From: Kitasatospora sp. MAA4
GTDB taxonomy: Bacteria > Actinomycetota > Actinomycetes > Streptomycetales > Streptomycetaceae
Assembly (NCBI RefSeq): GCF_029893355.1
Contig: NZ_JARZAI010000012.1
Coordinates: 62,001-126,000 of the forward strand
Direction of reading: 5' to 3'
DNA: 64,000 bases
Shown here: one piece after another, positions 1-8,344 of the stretch
How the letters are laid out: each line of letters begins with the position of its first letter
Numbering within the stretch: the stretch's first letter is position 1
The notes under the pieces: generated by a model
What the model was told of the DNA's origin: nothing
What the model saw: the letters and a program-made list of their open reading frames with translations, nothing else
Database searches by the model: none
Position numbers and translations under genes: made by a program

Positions 1-90
1 GCGGGACCCGCCGATTCCGATGTCGAGCTCGCCCTCGACGTGGACGACGGTCCAGCCGTTCTCCCGGCGCGAGGAAATGTCCAGGCTCAT
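1..90 (-). CDS. Anti-sigma factor antagonist (STAS domain), N-terminal fragment
   Basis: An ATG at 90 (reverse strand) opens a frame of 30 codons that runs off the left edge. The translation starts MSLDISSRRENGWTVVHVEG and continues with ELDIG, the usual first beta strands of a bacterial STAS domain (SpoIIAA/RsbV type, V-V-x-V-x-G-E-L/I-D). Members of this family bind anti-sigma kinases in partner-switching control of stress sigma factors. Only the first quarter is visible, so the phosphorylatable serine cannot be checked. No strong ribosome binding site is seen before the ATG. Confidence 0.6.
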   Translation of the reverse strand, partial: MSLDISSRRENGWTVVHVEGELDIGIGGSR

Positions 91-400
91 GGGACGCCGC
101 CAGGTGCGCCGGGCCCCCGCCGGTCCTCCCGCGCGGGAGGCGGGCGGCGGCGCACTGTGCGGCGATGACGGCACGAAGGGCTGGGGGATGGGGGAGCCCT
201 TCACGCTGCTGCCCGGTCCGGAGTGGCGCTGCCGAGTGGGTGCTGCCTCGCTGCCGAATTCGAGGGATGATCCAACTCGCGCTCTGGGCAAGGAAATTCA
301 CGAGAAAGTCGGAAACCGCATCTTGTCTGGACATGCTCAACAGCTGAAGTATGGCCACCTCGACCCAGCACCCCTGCGTTCCCCGAACGAGGAGACAACC
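91..400. other. Intergenic region between divergent genes
   Basis: About 310 bases lie between the reverse-strand STAS gene and the forward phosphoesterase. A perfect 16-base palindrome, CCTCCCGCGCGGGAGG, sits at 125-140. A clear ribosome binding site (GAGGAG, 388-393) precedes the GTG at 401. No convincing small gene was found. Confidence 0.4.
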
Positions 401-2038
401 GTGCGCGCGAAACGCCTGACCTCAGCCTTTGCCACTTTGGGACTCCTGACCGGTCTGACCGCCCTGACCGGGCTCGTTGCCGGCCCGGCGACCGCCCAGC
501 CGACCGTCGTCGCGGCTGCCGCCACCGCCTCGGTACCGCAACCCGACCACGTAGTGGTGGTGATCTTCGAGAACACCGCCGAAGGCTCCATCATCGGTAA
601 CTCCAACGCGCCCTACTTCAACCAACTCGCCAATTCCGGGGCGCTCTTCACCAACGCCTTCGCGATCGAGCACCCCAGCGAGCCGAACTACCTCGACCTG
701 TTCTCCGGCTCCAACCAGGGCGTGACGGACGACTCCTGTCCGCATACCTTCAGCACGGCGAATGAGGGCGCCCAGCTGATCGCCAAGGGCCTCACCTTCA
801 CCGGGTACTCGGAGGACCTCCCGTCCGCCGGTTCCACGGTCTGCACCGCCGGCACCAGCAGCTATGCCCGCAAGCACAACCCGTGGGTGAACTTCAGCAA
901 CGTCCCGGCCGCCGACAACCAGCCATTCTCGGCGTTCCCGACCGACTTCACCAAGCTCCCCACGGTCTCCTGGGTCGTGCCGAACCTGTGCAACGACATG
1001 CACGACTGCTCCACCGCCACCGGTGACACCTGGCTCAAGGCGCACCTCGACAGCTACGTCCAGTGGGCCAAGGCGCACAACAGCGTCCTGATCACCACCT
1101 TCGACGAGGACGACAGCGCGGGGAACAACCAGATCGCCACCATCTTCAACGGCCAGCCCGTCAAGACCGGTACCTACAACGAGCACGTCGACCACTTCGG
1201 CGTGCTGCGGACCATCGAGGACATGTACGGCCTGCCTTACGCCGGTGCCGCCGCCAACGCCACCTCGATCACCGACGCCTGGAACACCGGTACCACCGGC
1301 AGCGTCACGGTCACCAACCCGGGCAGCCAGACCGGCACCGTCGGCACCGCGGCTTCCCTCCAGATCAACGCGACGGACACCGCCACCGGAACCCTGAGCT
1401 ACTCGGCGACGGGCCTCCCGGCCGGCCTGTCGATCAACTCCGCCACCGGCCTGATCTCCGGCACACCGACCACCGCGGGCAGCTCCTCGGTTACCGTGAC
1501 CGCCACCGACACCACTGGCCCCACAGGAACCACCAGCTTCAGTTGGACGGTCAACCCGGTGAGCACCGGCTGCACGGCGGCCCAACTGCTCGGCAACCCC
1601 GGCTTCGAGACCGGCACCGCCTCCCCGTGGACCTCCACCAGCGGCGTGATCGACAACTCCAGCAGCGAGCCGGCCCACTCGGGCAGCTGGAAGGCCTGGC
1701 TGGACGGCTACGGCAGCACCCACACCGACACCCTCGCCCAGACGGTGACCATCCCGGCGAACTGCGTCAACGCGACCTTCACGTACTGGCTGCACATCGA
1801 CACCGCCGAGACCGGCACCACCGCCTACGACACCCTGAAGCTCCAGGCGATCAACGGCAGCACCACCACCACGCTGTCCACCTACTCCAACGTGGACGCC
1901 AACACCGGCTACACCCAGCGCTCGGTCAACCTGGCCCAGTTCGCAGGCAAGACCATCACGCTGAAGTTCACCGGCACCGAGGACTCCTCCAACCAGACCA
2001 GCTTCGTCATCGACGACACCGCGCTCAACGTCTCCTGA
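401..2038 (+). CDS. Secreted phosphoesterase with Ig-like and C-terminal beta-sandwich modules
   Basis: This is a 545-residue exported protein. The start is the GTG at 401 with GAGGAG just upstream; the open frame extends further 5' but that part is not protein-like. Residues 1-35 form a Sec signal peptide with a long Leu/Ala core and an A-T-A-Q end. Residues about 45-300 match the phosphoesterase family (PF04185; acid phosphatase/phospholipase C type): HVVVVIFEN near the start, the EHPSEPNYL segment and TTFDEDD, carrying likely metal-binding residues. Residues about 310-385 are a putative Ig domain (GLPAGLSINSATGLISGTP). The last 155 residues resemble a carbohydrate-binding or MAM-like jelly roll (NPGFE, DDTAL). 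It probably releases phosphate outside the cell; the exact substrate is unknown. Confidence 0.85.
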   Translation: MRAKRLTSAFATLGLLTGLTALTGLVAGPATAQPTVVAAAATASVPQPDHVVVVIFENTAEGSIIGNSNAPYFNQLANSGALFTNAFAIEHPSEPNYLDLFSGSNQGVTDDSCPHTFSTANEGAQLIAKGLTFTGYSEDLPSAGSTVCTAGTSSYARKHNPWVNFSNVPAADNQPFSAFPTDFTKLPTVSWVVPNLCNDMHDCSTATGDTWLKAHLDSYVQWAKAHNSVLITTFDEDDSAGNNQIATIFNGQPVKTGTYNEHVDHFGVLRTIEDMYGLPYAGAAANATSITDAWNTGTTGSVTVTNPGSQTGTVGTAASLQINATDTATGTLSYSATGLPAGLSINSATGLISGTPTTAGSSSVTVTATDTTGPTGTTSFSWTVNPVSTGCTAAQLLGNPGFETGTASPWTSTSGVIDNSSSEPAHSGSWKAWLDGYGSTHTDTLAQTVTIPANCVNATFTYWLHIDTAETGTTAYDTLKLQAINGSTTTTLSTYSNVDANTGYTQRSVNLAQFAGKTITLKFTGTEDSSNQTSFVIDDTALNVS

Positions 2039-2054
2039 CCCTGCGGGCACGCCT

Positions 2055-2093
2055 GCTGCCCGGCCGCAAGACCACGTGTCCCGGCCGGGCAGC
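2055..2093 (+). terminator. Stem-loop after the phosphoesterase gene
   Basis: GCTGCCCGGCCG (2055-2066) pairs perfectly with CGGCCGGGCAGC (2082-2093) around a 15-base loop, 16 bases past the phosphoesterase stop. It has no U-tract, as is common for actinomycete terminators. Confidence 0.55.
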
Positions 2094-2175
2094 GATTGCG
2101 TTCTGGCTGCGGTGAGATGTCCTGTCCTTGGTGCCGGCAACGCCCACGCCAGCCCCACAACACTCGGCGGCCCTC

Positions 2176-2208
2176 GGCCCTCCGCCCTCGGCCCCCGGGC
2201 GGAGGGCC
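2176..2208. terminator. Second stem-loop between convergent genes
   Basis: GGCCCTCCGCCC (2176-2187) pairs with GGGCGGAGGGCC (2197-2208) around a 9-base loop. It lies between the phosphoesterase (+) and the DUF6183-like gene (-) and could end transcription from both sides. The rest of 2039-2354 shows no gene. Confidence 0.5.
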
Positions 2209-2354
2209 GCCGCTGTTTAACGGGTTCCACCTGTTCCGGGGGTTTCGTCCCGGTAGCGGGTCGCCTGAGAACGTAGAACGGCTACCGGTTGATCCTTCCA
2301 GTCGCCGCCTCGTCCAACTGAATCGCGCGGTTGACTCAGTCGGGTCGCCCCTTG

Positions 2355-3467
2355 CTAGTCGGTGTCTGTTCCCGCCAGTACGGCGATCCGGCGGCCGTCC
2401 GGGGAGAGGGCGGCGATGCCGTAGTCGTAGATCTCGTTGTGGAACCAGCTTGCGTCGCAATCGAAGTGGAACCACGTGCTCCGCCGGGCTTGGTGCTCCA
2501 CCTCGTCCGGGCTCGCGTCCGCCGGGGCACCGCTGAGGCCCGCCATCGACTGCCAGGCCGCGAGTCGGCCGTAGGCACCGCACGCGGCCGAGCCGTACAT
2601 GCCGCCCATCGACGCAGTAGCGAAGAGCAGGCGCCAGATCTCGTTGAGCGGGCGGACGGCGATCTCGAATCGGCCGGTGGGGTCGAGCCCGTCGACGCAG
2701 GCCATTGGGAGGGTGGGCAGCAGAGCTGGCACCCGCCACGGTTCGACGGCATCGTCCAGGAGGAAGACCCACGCCCCGGCACGCCCCCAGCCGCCCGCCG
2801 CCACGGCGGACACGATCGCCCTGTGCACGTCGGCGGTGGCGACGTCGCGTAGTGCGGCCCGCTCCACCGTGCGTGGTGTCGGCGGGTCCGCGCGACCTTC
2901 GGCGGGGAACCCGATTGCCACCCCGCCCGCCTCGCTGCGTAGCGAGCGGTTTGGGAAGTCCACACCGGCCTCGAAGTCCCGGCGGTGCACCGGCAGCCAG
3001 CCCAGGTCGTGCGGACTGGGCCGCCCGAGCGGCCGGTAGCGCCGCTGCCGGAACGCGTCGGTGTCCACGCCGCGGAGCAGCAACTCATGGAAGAGGCAGG
3101 AGCGCAGTTCGTCGAGCCGGTCCCGCCCGCTGCGGTCGAAGACGGTCGCCAGGTCGCCGGCGGAGTGGCCCTCGGCGAGGAGGGAGGCGACGAAGCGGGG
3201 CCGCAGGCCCGAGTGTTCGGCGCCAGTGCGTTGTTCGTTGAGGAGCTGGACCAGTTGCACCACGTTCTCGCGGCCTGGGGTGAGGGCGAGCACCCGCACC
3301 ACATGAGCCAGGCCGCGCTCGTACTCACGCACCTGCTCTACTGCGGCCGCGTGCCGGTCGGAGAGCAGCGAGCCCAAGTCGCCTATGTACGAAGCATCGC
3401 CCTGCGCGGCGCGCTTTTCAGCGGACTCCCAGTCGAGCCGTAGGAGATCGTCCTCCGTGTCCTTCAC
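2355..3467 (-). CDS. DUF6183-like protein of unknown function
   Basis: The frame is open to 3731, but the best start is the GTG at 3467, preceded by AAGGTGG at a proper distance, giving 370 residues starting VKDTEDDLLRLDWE. The protein is soluble, with no signal peptide or membrane segment. The N-terminal half is helical (LSDRHAAAVEQVREYERGLAHVVRVL); the C-terminal half has a Trp-rich segment (STWFHFDCDASWFHNEIYDYG) followed by a beta-rich end with SPDGRRIAVLAGTDTD. It resembles the Streptomyces DUF6183 family from memory, for which no function is known. It stands alone between two forward genes. Confidence 0.6.
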   Translation of the reverse strand: MKDTEDDLLRLDWESAEKRAAQGDASYIGDLGSLLSDRHAAAVEQVREYERGLAHVVRVLALTPGRENVVQLVQLLNEQRTGAEHSGLRPRFVASLLAEGHSAGDLATVFDRSGRDRLDELRSCLFHELLLRGVDTDAFRQRRYRPLGRPSPHDLGWLPVHRRDFEAGVDFPNRSLRSEAGGVAIGFPAEGRADPPTPRTVERAALRDVATADVHRAIVSAVAAGGWGRAGAWVFLLDDAVEPWRVPALLPTLPMACVDGLDPTGRFEIAVRPLNEIWRLLFATASMGGMYGSAACGAYGRLAAWQSMAGLSGAPADASPDEVEHQARRSTWFHFDCDASWFHNEIYDYGIAALSPDGRRIAVLAGTDTD

Positions 3468-3647
3468 GGTCTGCCACCTTAGTGCGGCGCAACTCCGCGT
3501 CCGGAGCAGGGGCGTAGGCCGGGGTACGGCAGGCAGCGGGAACCGGTGGTAGCCCGAGCCGGGCATGTCGATCTCCAGAGGTTTCCTTGAGGTAGCGGGG
3601 AGCTTCGGCGTGCCAGGCTGTGCGCACCGACTACATGGGGGTGCGGG

Positions 3648-3887
3648 ATGGACGGCGGAGGGCACAGCGGCGGGGACTTCGGGAGCCACCACTTCAGCGG
3701 ATTTGGTGGCCATCAACACGGGGGCGATCACCCGGGCGGGGACAACCTCGGCTGGCTCGACGCCAACGACAGTGGCCGACAGCCCAGTGGGCGCAGCTCC
3801 GCGCAGGGACTCGCCGGCCGACGGGGGTGGCTGGGTGCGGCCGGCCTGGTGGTGGTGCTCTACGCGTTCGCGCTGTGGGTCCGCTGA
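3648..3887 (+). CDS. Small His/Gly-rich single-pass membrane protein
   Basis: This 79-residue protein has an N-terminal 45 residues very rich in Gly, His, Asp and Ser (HHFSGFGGHQHGGDHPGG) followed by basic residues (RGW) and one C-terminal hydrophobic segment (LGAAGLVVVLYAFALWV). The layout suggests a tail-anchored protein with an extended, possibly metal-binding, N-terminus. The ATG at 3648 follows GGGGTGCGGG, an acceptable ribosome binding site. No enzymatic motif is visible and the function is unknown. Confidence 0.5.
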   Translation: MDGGGHSGGDFGSHHFSGFGGHQHGGDHPGGDNLGWLDANDSGRQPSGRSSAQGLAGRRGWLGAAGLVVVLYAFALWVR

Positions 3888-4270
3888 CAGGGGCCATGAG
3901 GGCGTCGGCTGGCGGAGTTCGGAACCGCCACCGCCGGTCGCCGGGCGTCACCCCGGCGACCGGTGTGCGGCGCTGCAGCCGATCGGCCGGGGTCGCGCGC
4001 GGCTCGGGGGCCTCGGCATGGTTGAGGTGGCGGCGGCCTGCCGTACTCGGACTGGAGCCGGTTCCGGCAAGTCTGAAGGAGTTCGGTCGAAGATGAAGCG
4101 GCTGGCCGACCGGGGCTGGGCCGACGAGCCCACCCCGGGACGGTTCACGCTCGCCGCCGGGCCAGCCGGCGGCTCATGAGCGTCGTCATCGACCACAGCA
4201 CCATCTGCTCATGCACGGCGGGGCAGCGAATCGTCTCGTCCTCGCGTGATCGCCAACGAAAGAGCAACCG
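3888..4270 (+). pseudogene. Decayed sequence with a winged-helix-like 3' remnant
   Basis: This gap of about 380 bases has no intact gene. A short frame ending at 4179 encodes EGVRSKMKRLADRGWADEP followed by a PGRFTLA segment. This resembles the recognition helix and wing of a winged-helix protein, perhaps one carried with an insertion sequence. The upstream part of such a protein cannot be followed in any frame. I treat it as a gene remnant; the assignment rests on pattern memory only. Confidence 0.3.
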
Positions 4271-4945
4271 ATGCAACCGATTGTCCTGTTCGACCTAGAC
4301 GGCCTTTTGATCGACTCCGAGCCGATCTGGGACGCGGCAAAGCGTGAAGTGTTCGGTCCGCTTGGCCTGCACCTCACAACGGAGATGCAGGCGGCGACGC
4401 GCGGGCTGCGGCAAAGGGACATGGTGGCCTATTGGTTCGATCGGGCCACCATTCAAGCCGACCCCGACGACGTCGAGCAGCAGATCGTGGCCGCCGTGTG
4501 CCGTAGGTTGGAGGGAGTGGCGCTGAAACCCGGCGCCGAACACGCCGTCGCGGCGTGCGCGCGTGCATCGAGGGCGATGGCCGTCGTGTCATCTTCGCCG
4601 GAGTCGGTGATTCGGCATGCGCTCGCGAGCACCGGCCTTGACCGATCTTTCGATGCCGTGTTTTCGGCCGAAGACGACGAACACGGCAAGCCCCACCCGG
4701 GCGCCTATCTCCGCGCAGCCGCCGCCCTCGGCGCGTCACCCGACGAATGCATTGTGATCGAGGACTCGCTCAACGGCGTCCTCGCTGGCGTGTCAGCCCA
4801 GATGACGGTCGTCGCCGTTCCCGATGCCGCTGATCGCTGCGATCCTTGCTTTGCGATTGCCACTCTGGTACTGGAGTCCCTCAAGGATCTCGATACCTCT
4901 GTATTCGGCGCGTATGTGTCCAGGGGGAGCCGGAACGCCACGTGA
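4271..4945 (+). CDS. HAD-superfamily sugar-phosphate phosphatase (HxpB/YniC-like)
   Basis: This 224-residue protein has all HAD motifs: motif I FDLDGLLIDSEP (nucleophile Asp8, acid Asp10), motif II VVSSSP, the lysine of motif III in HGKPHPGAYL, and motif IV VIEDSLNGV. A helical cap lies between motifs I and II, as in subfamily IA. The opening and the cap start resemble E. coli HxpB (2-deoxyglucose-6-phosphate/hexitol phosphatase), so a small sugar phosphate is the likely substrate. GAAAGAG precedes the ATG. It stands alone; downstream lies a decayed ABC permease. The C-terminal end (VFGAYVSRGSRNAT) is weakly conserved. Confidence 0.8.
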   Translation: MQPIVLFDLDGLLIDSEPIWDAAKREVFGPLGLHLTTEMQAATRGLRQRDMVAYWFDRATIQADPDDVEQQIVAAVCRRLEGVALKPGAEHAVAACARASRAMAVVSSSPESVIRHALASTGLDRSFDAVFSAEDDEHGKPHPGAYLRAAAALGASPDECIVIEDSLNGVLAGVSAQMTVVAVPDAADRCDPCFAIATLVLESLKDLDTSVFGAYVSRGSRNAT

Positions 4946-5089
4946 GCGTCGCGTGCTGCGGATCCTCAACCGTTCCGCCGGAACTTCGGTGAACCCAAAC
5001 CGCGGGTCGCGGCCAAGGTGCGCGGCACATCCGCGGGTCTTGTCGGCGCTGCTCGATCGCGTGAGGTGCGATCCCGACCTGTTCGCCAT

Positions 5090-5682
5090 GGCGGAGCACT
5101 TCGACAACATTGCACCATCGCGGCGAACTCGGTGGTCGGCGAACGGGAGCAGGGGACGCTGGAGCCGGTGCTGACCACGCCGATCCGCCGCGAGGAACTG
5201 CTGATCGGCAAGGCGGTGGCGAACCTCATCCCCGCGGTCGGTCGTCCTACCTCGTCTTCGGCGTCTTCCTGGCGATTGTCGGCATCGGCGCGGATCCGGT
5301 GATCGCCACGGCGGTCTCCACGCGCCGCAGTTGCTCGCCGAGGTCTTCTACATCCCGTTGCTGGCTGGCTGGGCGGTCTGGGTCGGCCTGGCCCTGGTCG
5401 TCGCGGGCGCGGTACCGGCCGCGAACTCCACCGGCGGTGCCGGAAGTTCGCGGCGGCCTTGATCGTGCTCGGGGCACTGGCGCCGGCCGGGATGACCGCC
5501 GTCTCACCGGGCCAGACCCGGGTGCTCTCCCCGTTCGGCCGCTACACAGGAACCATGCGGGACACGGGGCTGCGCAACTACCCCTACGACGCCCACCACG
5601 TCGCCGCCGTCGTCGTCATCACTGCGAAGTCCGCCGGGCGCAGGGTCTTCGGCCTCGCCACCGCAGGCGTCCGTCTCGCTTG
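5090..5682 (+). pseudogene. Frameshifted ABC-2 type permease remnant
   Basis: Fragments of one membrane protein appear in order but in different frames. The first is AANSVVGEREQGTLEPVLTT followed by PIRREELLIGKAVANLIPAV, the typical cytoplasmic loop of ABC-2 permeases. Next come SYLVFGVFLAIVGIG, then QLLAEVFYIPLLAGWAVWVG, then LIVLGALAPAGMTAV with a tail ending at 5682. At least two frameshifts are needed to join them and no start codon or ribosome binding site precedes the first piece. No ATPase partner gene is nearby. The gene was probably once an exporter component and is now dead. Confidence 0.7.
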
Positions 5683-5694
5683 ACCTCTTGCGCG

Positions 5695-6597
5695 TCAGTC
5701 CGGCAGCCAGTGCAGCTCGTGCGCCAGGGTTTTGGCGACGGCACGGATGCGGCGGTGTAGTGGCGACTGCTCGCGTGGGAGGACCAGGTGGATCGTCAGG
5801 CTGGGCGCGCCTCGCAGTGGTCGCCAGGTAAGACCGGCCGGTGATGCCGTGACCGCGGCTTCTCCGGCCGGGGCGAGGGTGACCCCGTCGCGCAGGTCGC
5901 GCTGTGACATGTCGAAAGAGACTGCGGGCGTGTGGAATCGGGGGTGTGGTCGGGTGTCTCGGAACAGTGCGGACAGCTGATCGTGGATCACGGGGTTGGC
6001 CGCACGGTCCGGGAGCCGCAGCGGATACGCGGCCGCGTCGGCGATCTCGATCTCCGGGTGTTGGGCCAGCGGATGGTGCTGCGCCAGCTGGACCCCGATG
6101 CGCGCACGCCGCAGCAGGAACCGGCGCACGCCACGGCCCGGCTGTTCACCGCGGGTGATCCCGGCATCGATGCGGCCGTCGGCGACCGCGGGGGAGATCT
6201 CCGGTGTCGCCATCGGGACCGCGCCGACCTCGAGTCCGCTGTTGCCGCGAATCAGCCTGTCCACCAGGGCCGGTGCCGTCTCGGCCCCGGTGCTGAGGCT
6301 GTATCCGATGCGCAGCGTGCCCAGTTCACCGGCCGCCGCGCTCCGGGCGGTGTCCCATGCCCGGTCCAGCGCCGCCAGCGCGGGCGGCGCGGACTCCGCC
6401 AAAGCCGCACCGGCCGTGGTCAATACGACGCTACGCGTGTTGCGGACCAGCAGGGCCGTACCGAGTTCCGCCTCCAATCGGCGCATCCGGGCGCTGAGTG
6501 CGGGCTGTGCGATACCGATCCGTGCGGCCGCGCGGGTGAAGTTCAACTCCTGCGCCAGCACCAGGAAGTACCGCAGGCTCACCGTATCCGGCGCCAC
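5695..6597 (-). CDS. LysR-family transcriptional regulator
   Basis: This 300-residue protein starts with GTG at 6597 behind AGGGAGGGG. Residues 1-60 are the LysR winged helix-turn-helix (LRYFLVLAQELNFTRAAARI and the QPALSARMRRLEAELG recognition helix). Residues 90-295 form the effector-binding periplasmic-binding-protein fold (LRIGYSLSTGAETAP). It is transcribed away from the DUF1330 gene at 6787, the usual arrangement for a LysR regulator and its target. The shared 190-base upstream region probably carries the operator. The effector is unknown. Confidence 0.88.
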   Translation of the reverse strand: MAPDTVSLRYFLVLAQELNFTRAAARIGIAQPALSARMRRLEAELGTALLVRNTRSVVLTTAGAALAESAPPALAALDRAWDTARSAAAGELGTLRIGYSLSTGAETAPALVDRLIRGNSGLEVGAVPMATPEISPAVADGRIDAGITRGEQPGRGVRRFLLRRARIGVQLAQHHPLAQHPEIEIADAAAYPLRLPDRAANPVIHDQLSALFRDTRPHPRFHTPAVSFDMSQRDLRDGVTLAPAGEAAVTASPAGLTWRPLRGAPSLTIHLVLPREQSPLHRRIRAVAKTLAHELHWLPD

Positions 6598-6786
6598 GTG
6601 CCCCTCCCTGCCGATTGATAACGATCCGTTCTGACTCTATCCCGTACCGGTCTTTCCCTCGGCCGCACATCAAGTCCTAACCTGCGCATATGGCGATTCC
6701 ACCGGCCGCAGTACCCGTCGCCGGGATCGATCGATCTGAGTGTCAATTCGAAGTCGGACGTGTCCGGCCGAACACAGGAGGGTTCC

Positions 6787-7080
6787 ATGGCCAAGGGCTA
6801 CTGGGCCAGTGTCTACCCCGCCATTTCCGACCCTGAGAGGCTGACTGCCTACGAGAAGCTGGCCGGTCCGGCTGTCCGGGCTGGGGGCGGGCGCCTCCTG
6901 TCCCGTGGCGGTCGAGTCGTCGCCCACGAGGCCGGAATCACGCAACGCGTCGTTCTGATCGAGTTCGACAGCTTTGAACAGGCCGTCGCGGCGTACGAGA
7001 GCGAGGCATACCAGAAGGCGCTGGTGGCCCTCCCCGTCGGCGTCGAGCGCGACTTCCGCATCATCGAAGGCATCGACTGA
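6787..7080 (+). CDS. DUF1330 family protein (dimeric alpha/beta-barrel)
   Basis: This 97-residue protein starts at the ATG at 6787 behind AGGAGGG. The sequence AKGYWASVYPAISDPERL, the Gly-rich RAGGGRLLSRGG turn, the RVVLIEFDSFEQAVAAYES segment and the terminal FRIIEGID are typical of DUF1330, a ferredoxin-like dimeric barrel related to antibiotic monooxygenases. No catalytic function is established for the family. It is divergent from the LysR gene and likely regulated by it. Confidence 0.85.
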   Translation: MAKGYWASVYPAISDPERLTAYEKLAGPAVRAGGGRLLSRGGRVVAHEAGITQRVVLIEFDSFEQAVAAYESEAYQKALVALPVGVERDFRIIEGID

Positions 7081-7130
7081 CCGGCGGGCCCAGCCATCGC
7101 TGAGGCCTCGATGGGGACCCTATTGGGGGT

Positions 7131-7153
7131 ATATCGCATGCTTGGTCCGATAT
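7131..7153. promoter_or_regulatory. Inverted repeat upstream of the aminotransferase gene
   Basis: ATATCG (7131-7136) and CGATAT (7148-7153) form a perfect inverted repeat with an 11-base spacer, in an unusually AT-rich stretch 58 bases before the GTG at 7211. Spacing and symmetry fit a dimeric repressor site. No cognate regulator is visible in the adjacent sugar genes. Confidence 0.35.
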
Positions 7154-7210
7154 GTCGAGTAACGTAATGCCCTGGGCTATGACCGATCCACCGAGCGTGG
7201 GAGGTGCCGC

Positions 7211-8335
7211 GTGGACGTGCCTGCCGCGCGAGTCGTGTTCGCGGAGGACGACCGGTCGGCGGTTGCCGACGCAGTCGTGGAGATACTGGCCGACGGGATG
7301 CTGACCCTGGGGCCCCGGACCGAGCGGTTCGAGACCGCGTTCGCGTCCGTGCACGAGGTCCCGCACGCGATCGCCGTCAACAGCGGCACTGCGGCGCTGG
7401 AGATCGCCCTGCGGATCGCGGGCGTCGCGGACCGGGAGGTGGTGGTTCCCGCCAACACCTTCTACGCCACGGCGGCGGCGGTGCTCCACACGGGAGGCCG
7501 GCCGGTCTTCGCCGACGTCGAGGCCGCGACCTTCGCGCTGAGCGCGGCTACCGTCGAGGCGGCCCTCACCCCCGCGACCGCCGCCGTCCTGCTCGTCCAC
7601 ATCGGTGGGCTGATCACACCGGAGGTGGACGCGATCCGGCAGCTCTGCGACGACCGCGGCATCCCGCTGATCGAGGACGCGGCGCACGCCCACGGCTGCA
7701 CCTACGACGGCCGCTTCGCCGGCTCGTTCGGCCTCGCCGGGGCCTTCTCGTTCTACGCCACCAAGGTCACCACCAGCGGTGAGGGCGGCATGCTGGTCAC
7801 CTCGTCCGACCGGCTTCGCGACGAGGCGCGGGTCTACCGGGACCAGGGCAAGGGCTCCTTCAACGCCAACCACCACGTCCGTGAGGGCTACTCGTGGCGG
7901 CTGAGCGAGGTGCACGCGGCGATCGGTGAGATCCACCTGCGCCGGCTCAAGGAGTTCATCGAGACCCGTCGCGAGGTCGCGGACCGCTACACCGCCGCGC
8001 TGGCCGACCTGCCCGGTCTCGTACCACTGGTCGAGCCGCCGGGCTGCCGGAGCAACTTCTACAAGTACGTGGTGCTGCTGCCGGAGGGCGTGGACCGCGC
8101 GCGGTTCAAACGTGAGACCGCCGAGCGGTTCGGAGTGCGCCTGCCCGGCGAGGTGTACGACCTGCCGCTGCACCACCAGCCGGTGCTGGCCGAGTACGCG
8201 GACGGACCGCTGCCGGTGGCCGAGGACATCTGCGCCCGCCACATCTGCCTGCCGGTCCACTCGGACATGCGGGACGACGAGGTCGACCAGGTGCTCACCG
8301 CACTGTCCGCCGTGCACACCGACCTGATCGGCTGA
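7211..8335 (+). CDS. DegT/DnrJ/EryC1/StrS-family PLP aminotransferase
   Basis: This 374-residue sugar or cyclitol aminotransferase starts with GTG at 7211 behind GGGAGGTG. It carries the family marks: NSGTAAL near residue 58, PANTFYATAAAVLHTGGRPVF, the IEDAAHAHG segment with the cofactor-ring Asp near 156, and the internal-aldimine lysine at about 185 in FYATKVTTSGEGG. The C-terminal substrate domain has the expected HHQPVL and LPVHSDM pieces. It heads a three-gene forward operon (aminotransferase, epimerase, glycosyltransferase), consistent with making and attaching an amino sugar. The substrate cannot be told from sequence alone. Confidence 0.9.
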   Translation: MDVPAARVVFAEDDRSAVADAVVEILADGMLTLGPRTERFETAFASVHEVPHAIAVNSGTAALEIALRIAGVADREVVVPANTFYATAAAVLHTGGRPVFADVEAATFALSAATVEAALTPATAAVLLVHIGGLITPEVDAIRQLCDDRGIPLIEDAAHAHGCTYDGRFAGSFGLAGAFSFYATKVTTSGEGGMLVTSSDRLRDEARVYRDQGKGSFNANHHVREGYSWRLSEVHAAIGEIHLRRLKEFIETRREVADRYTAALADLPGLVPLVEPPGCRSNFYKYVVLLPEGVDRARFKRETAERFGVRLPGEVYDLPLHHQPVLAEYADGPLPVAEDICARHICLPVHSDMRDDEVDQVLTALSAVHTDLIG

Positions 8336-8344
8336 GGAGGCGTC

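Noticed and set aside
422..2230. Long reverse-strand open frame opposite the phosphoesterase
   Set aside because: It is a GC-bias shadow: low-complexity Gly/Val/Arg translation, no recognised motif, and it covers the convincing forward gene.
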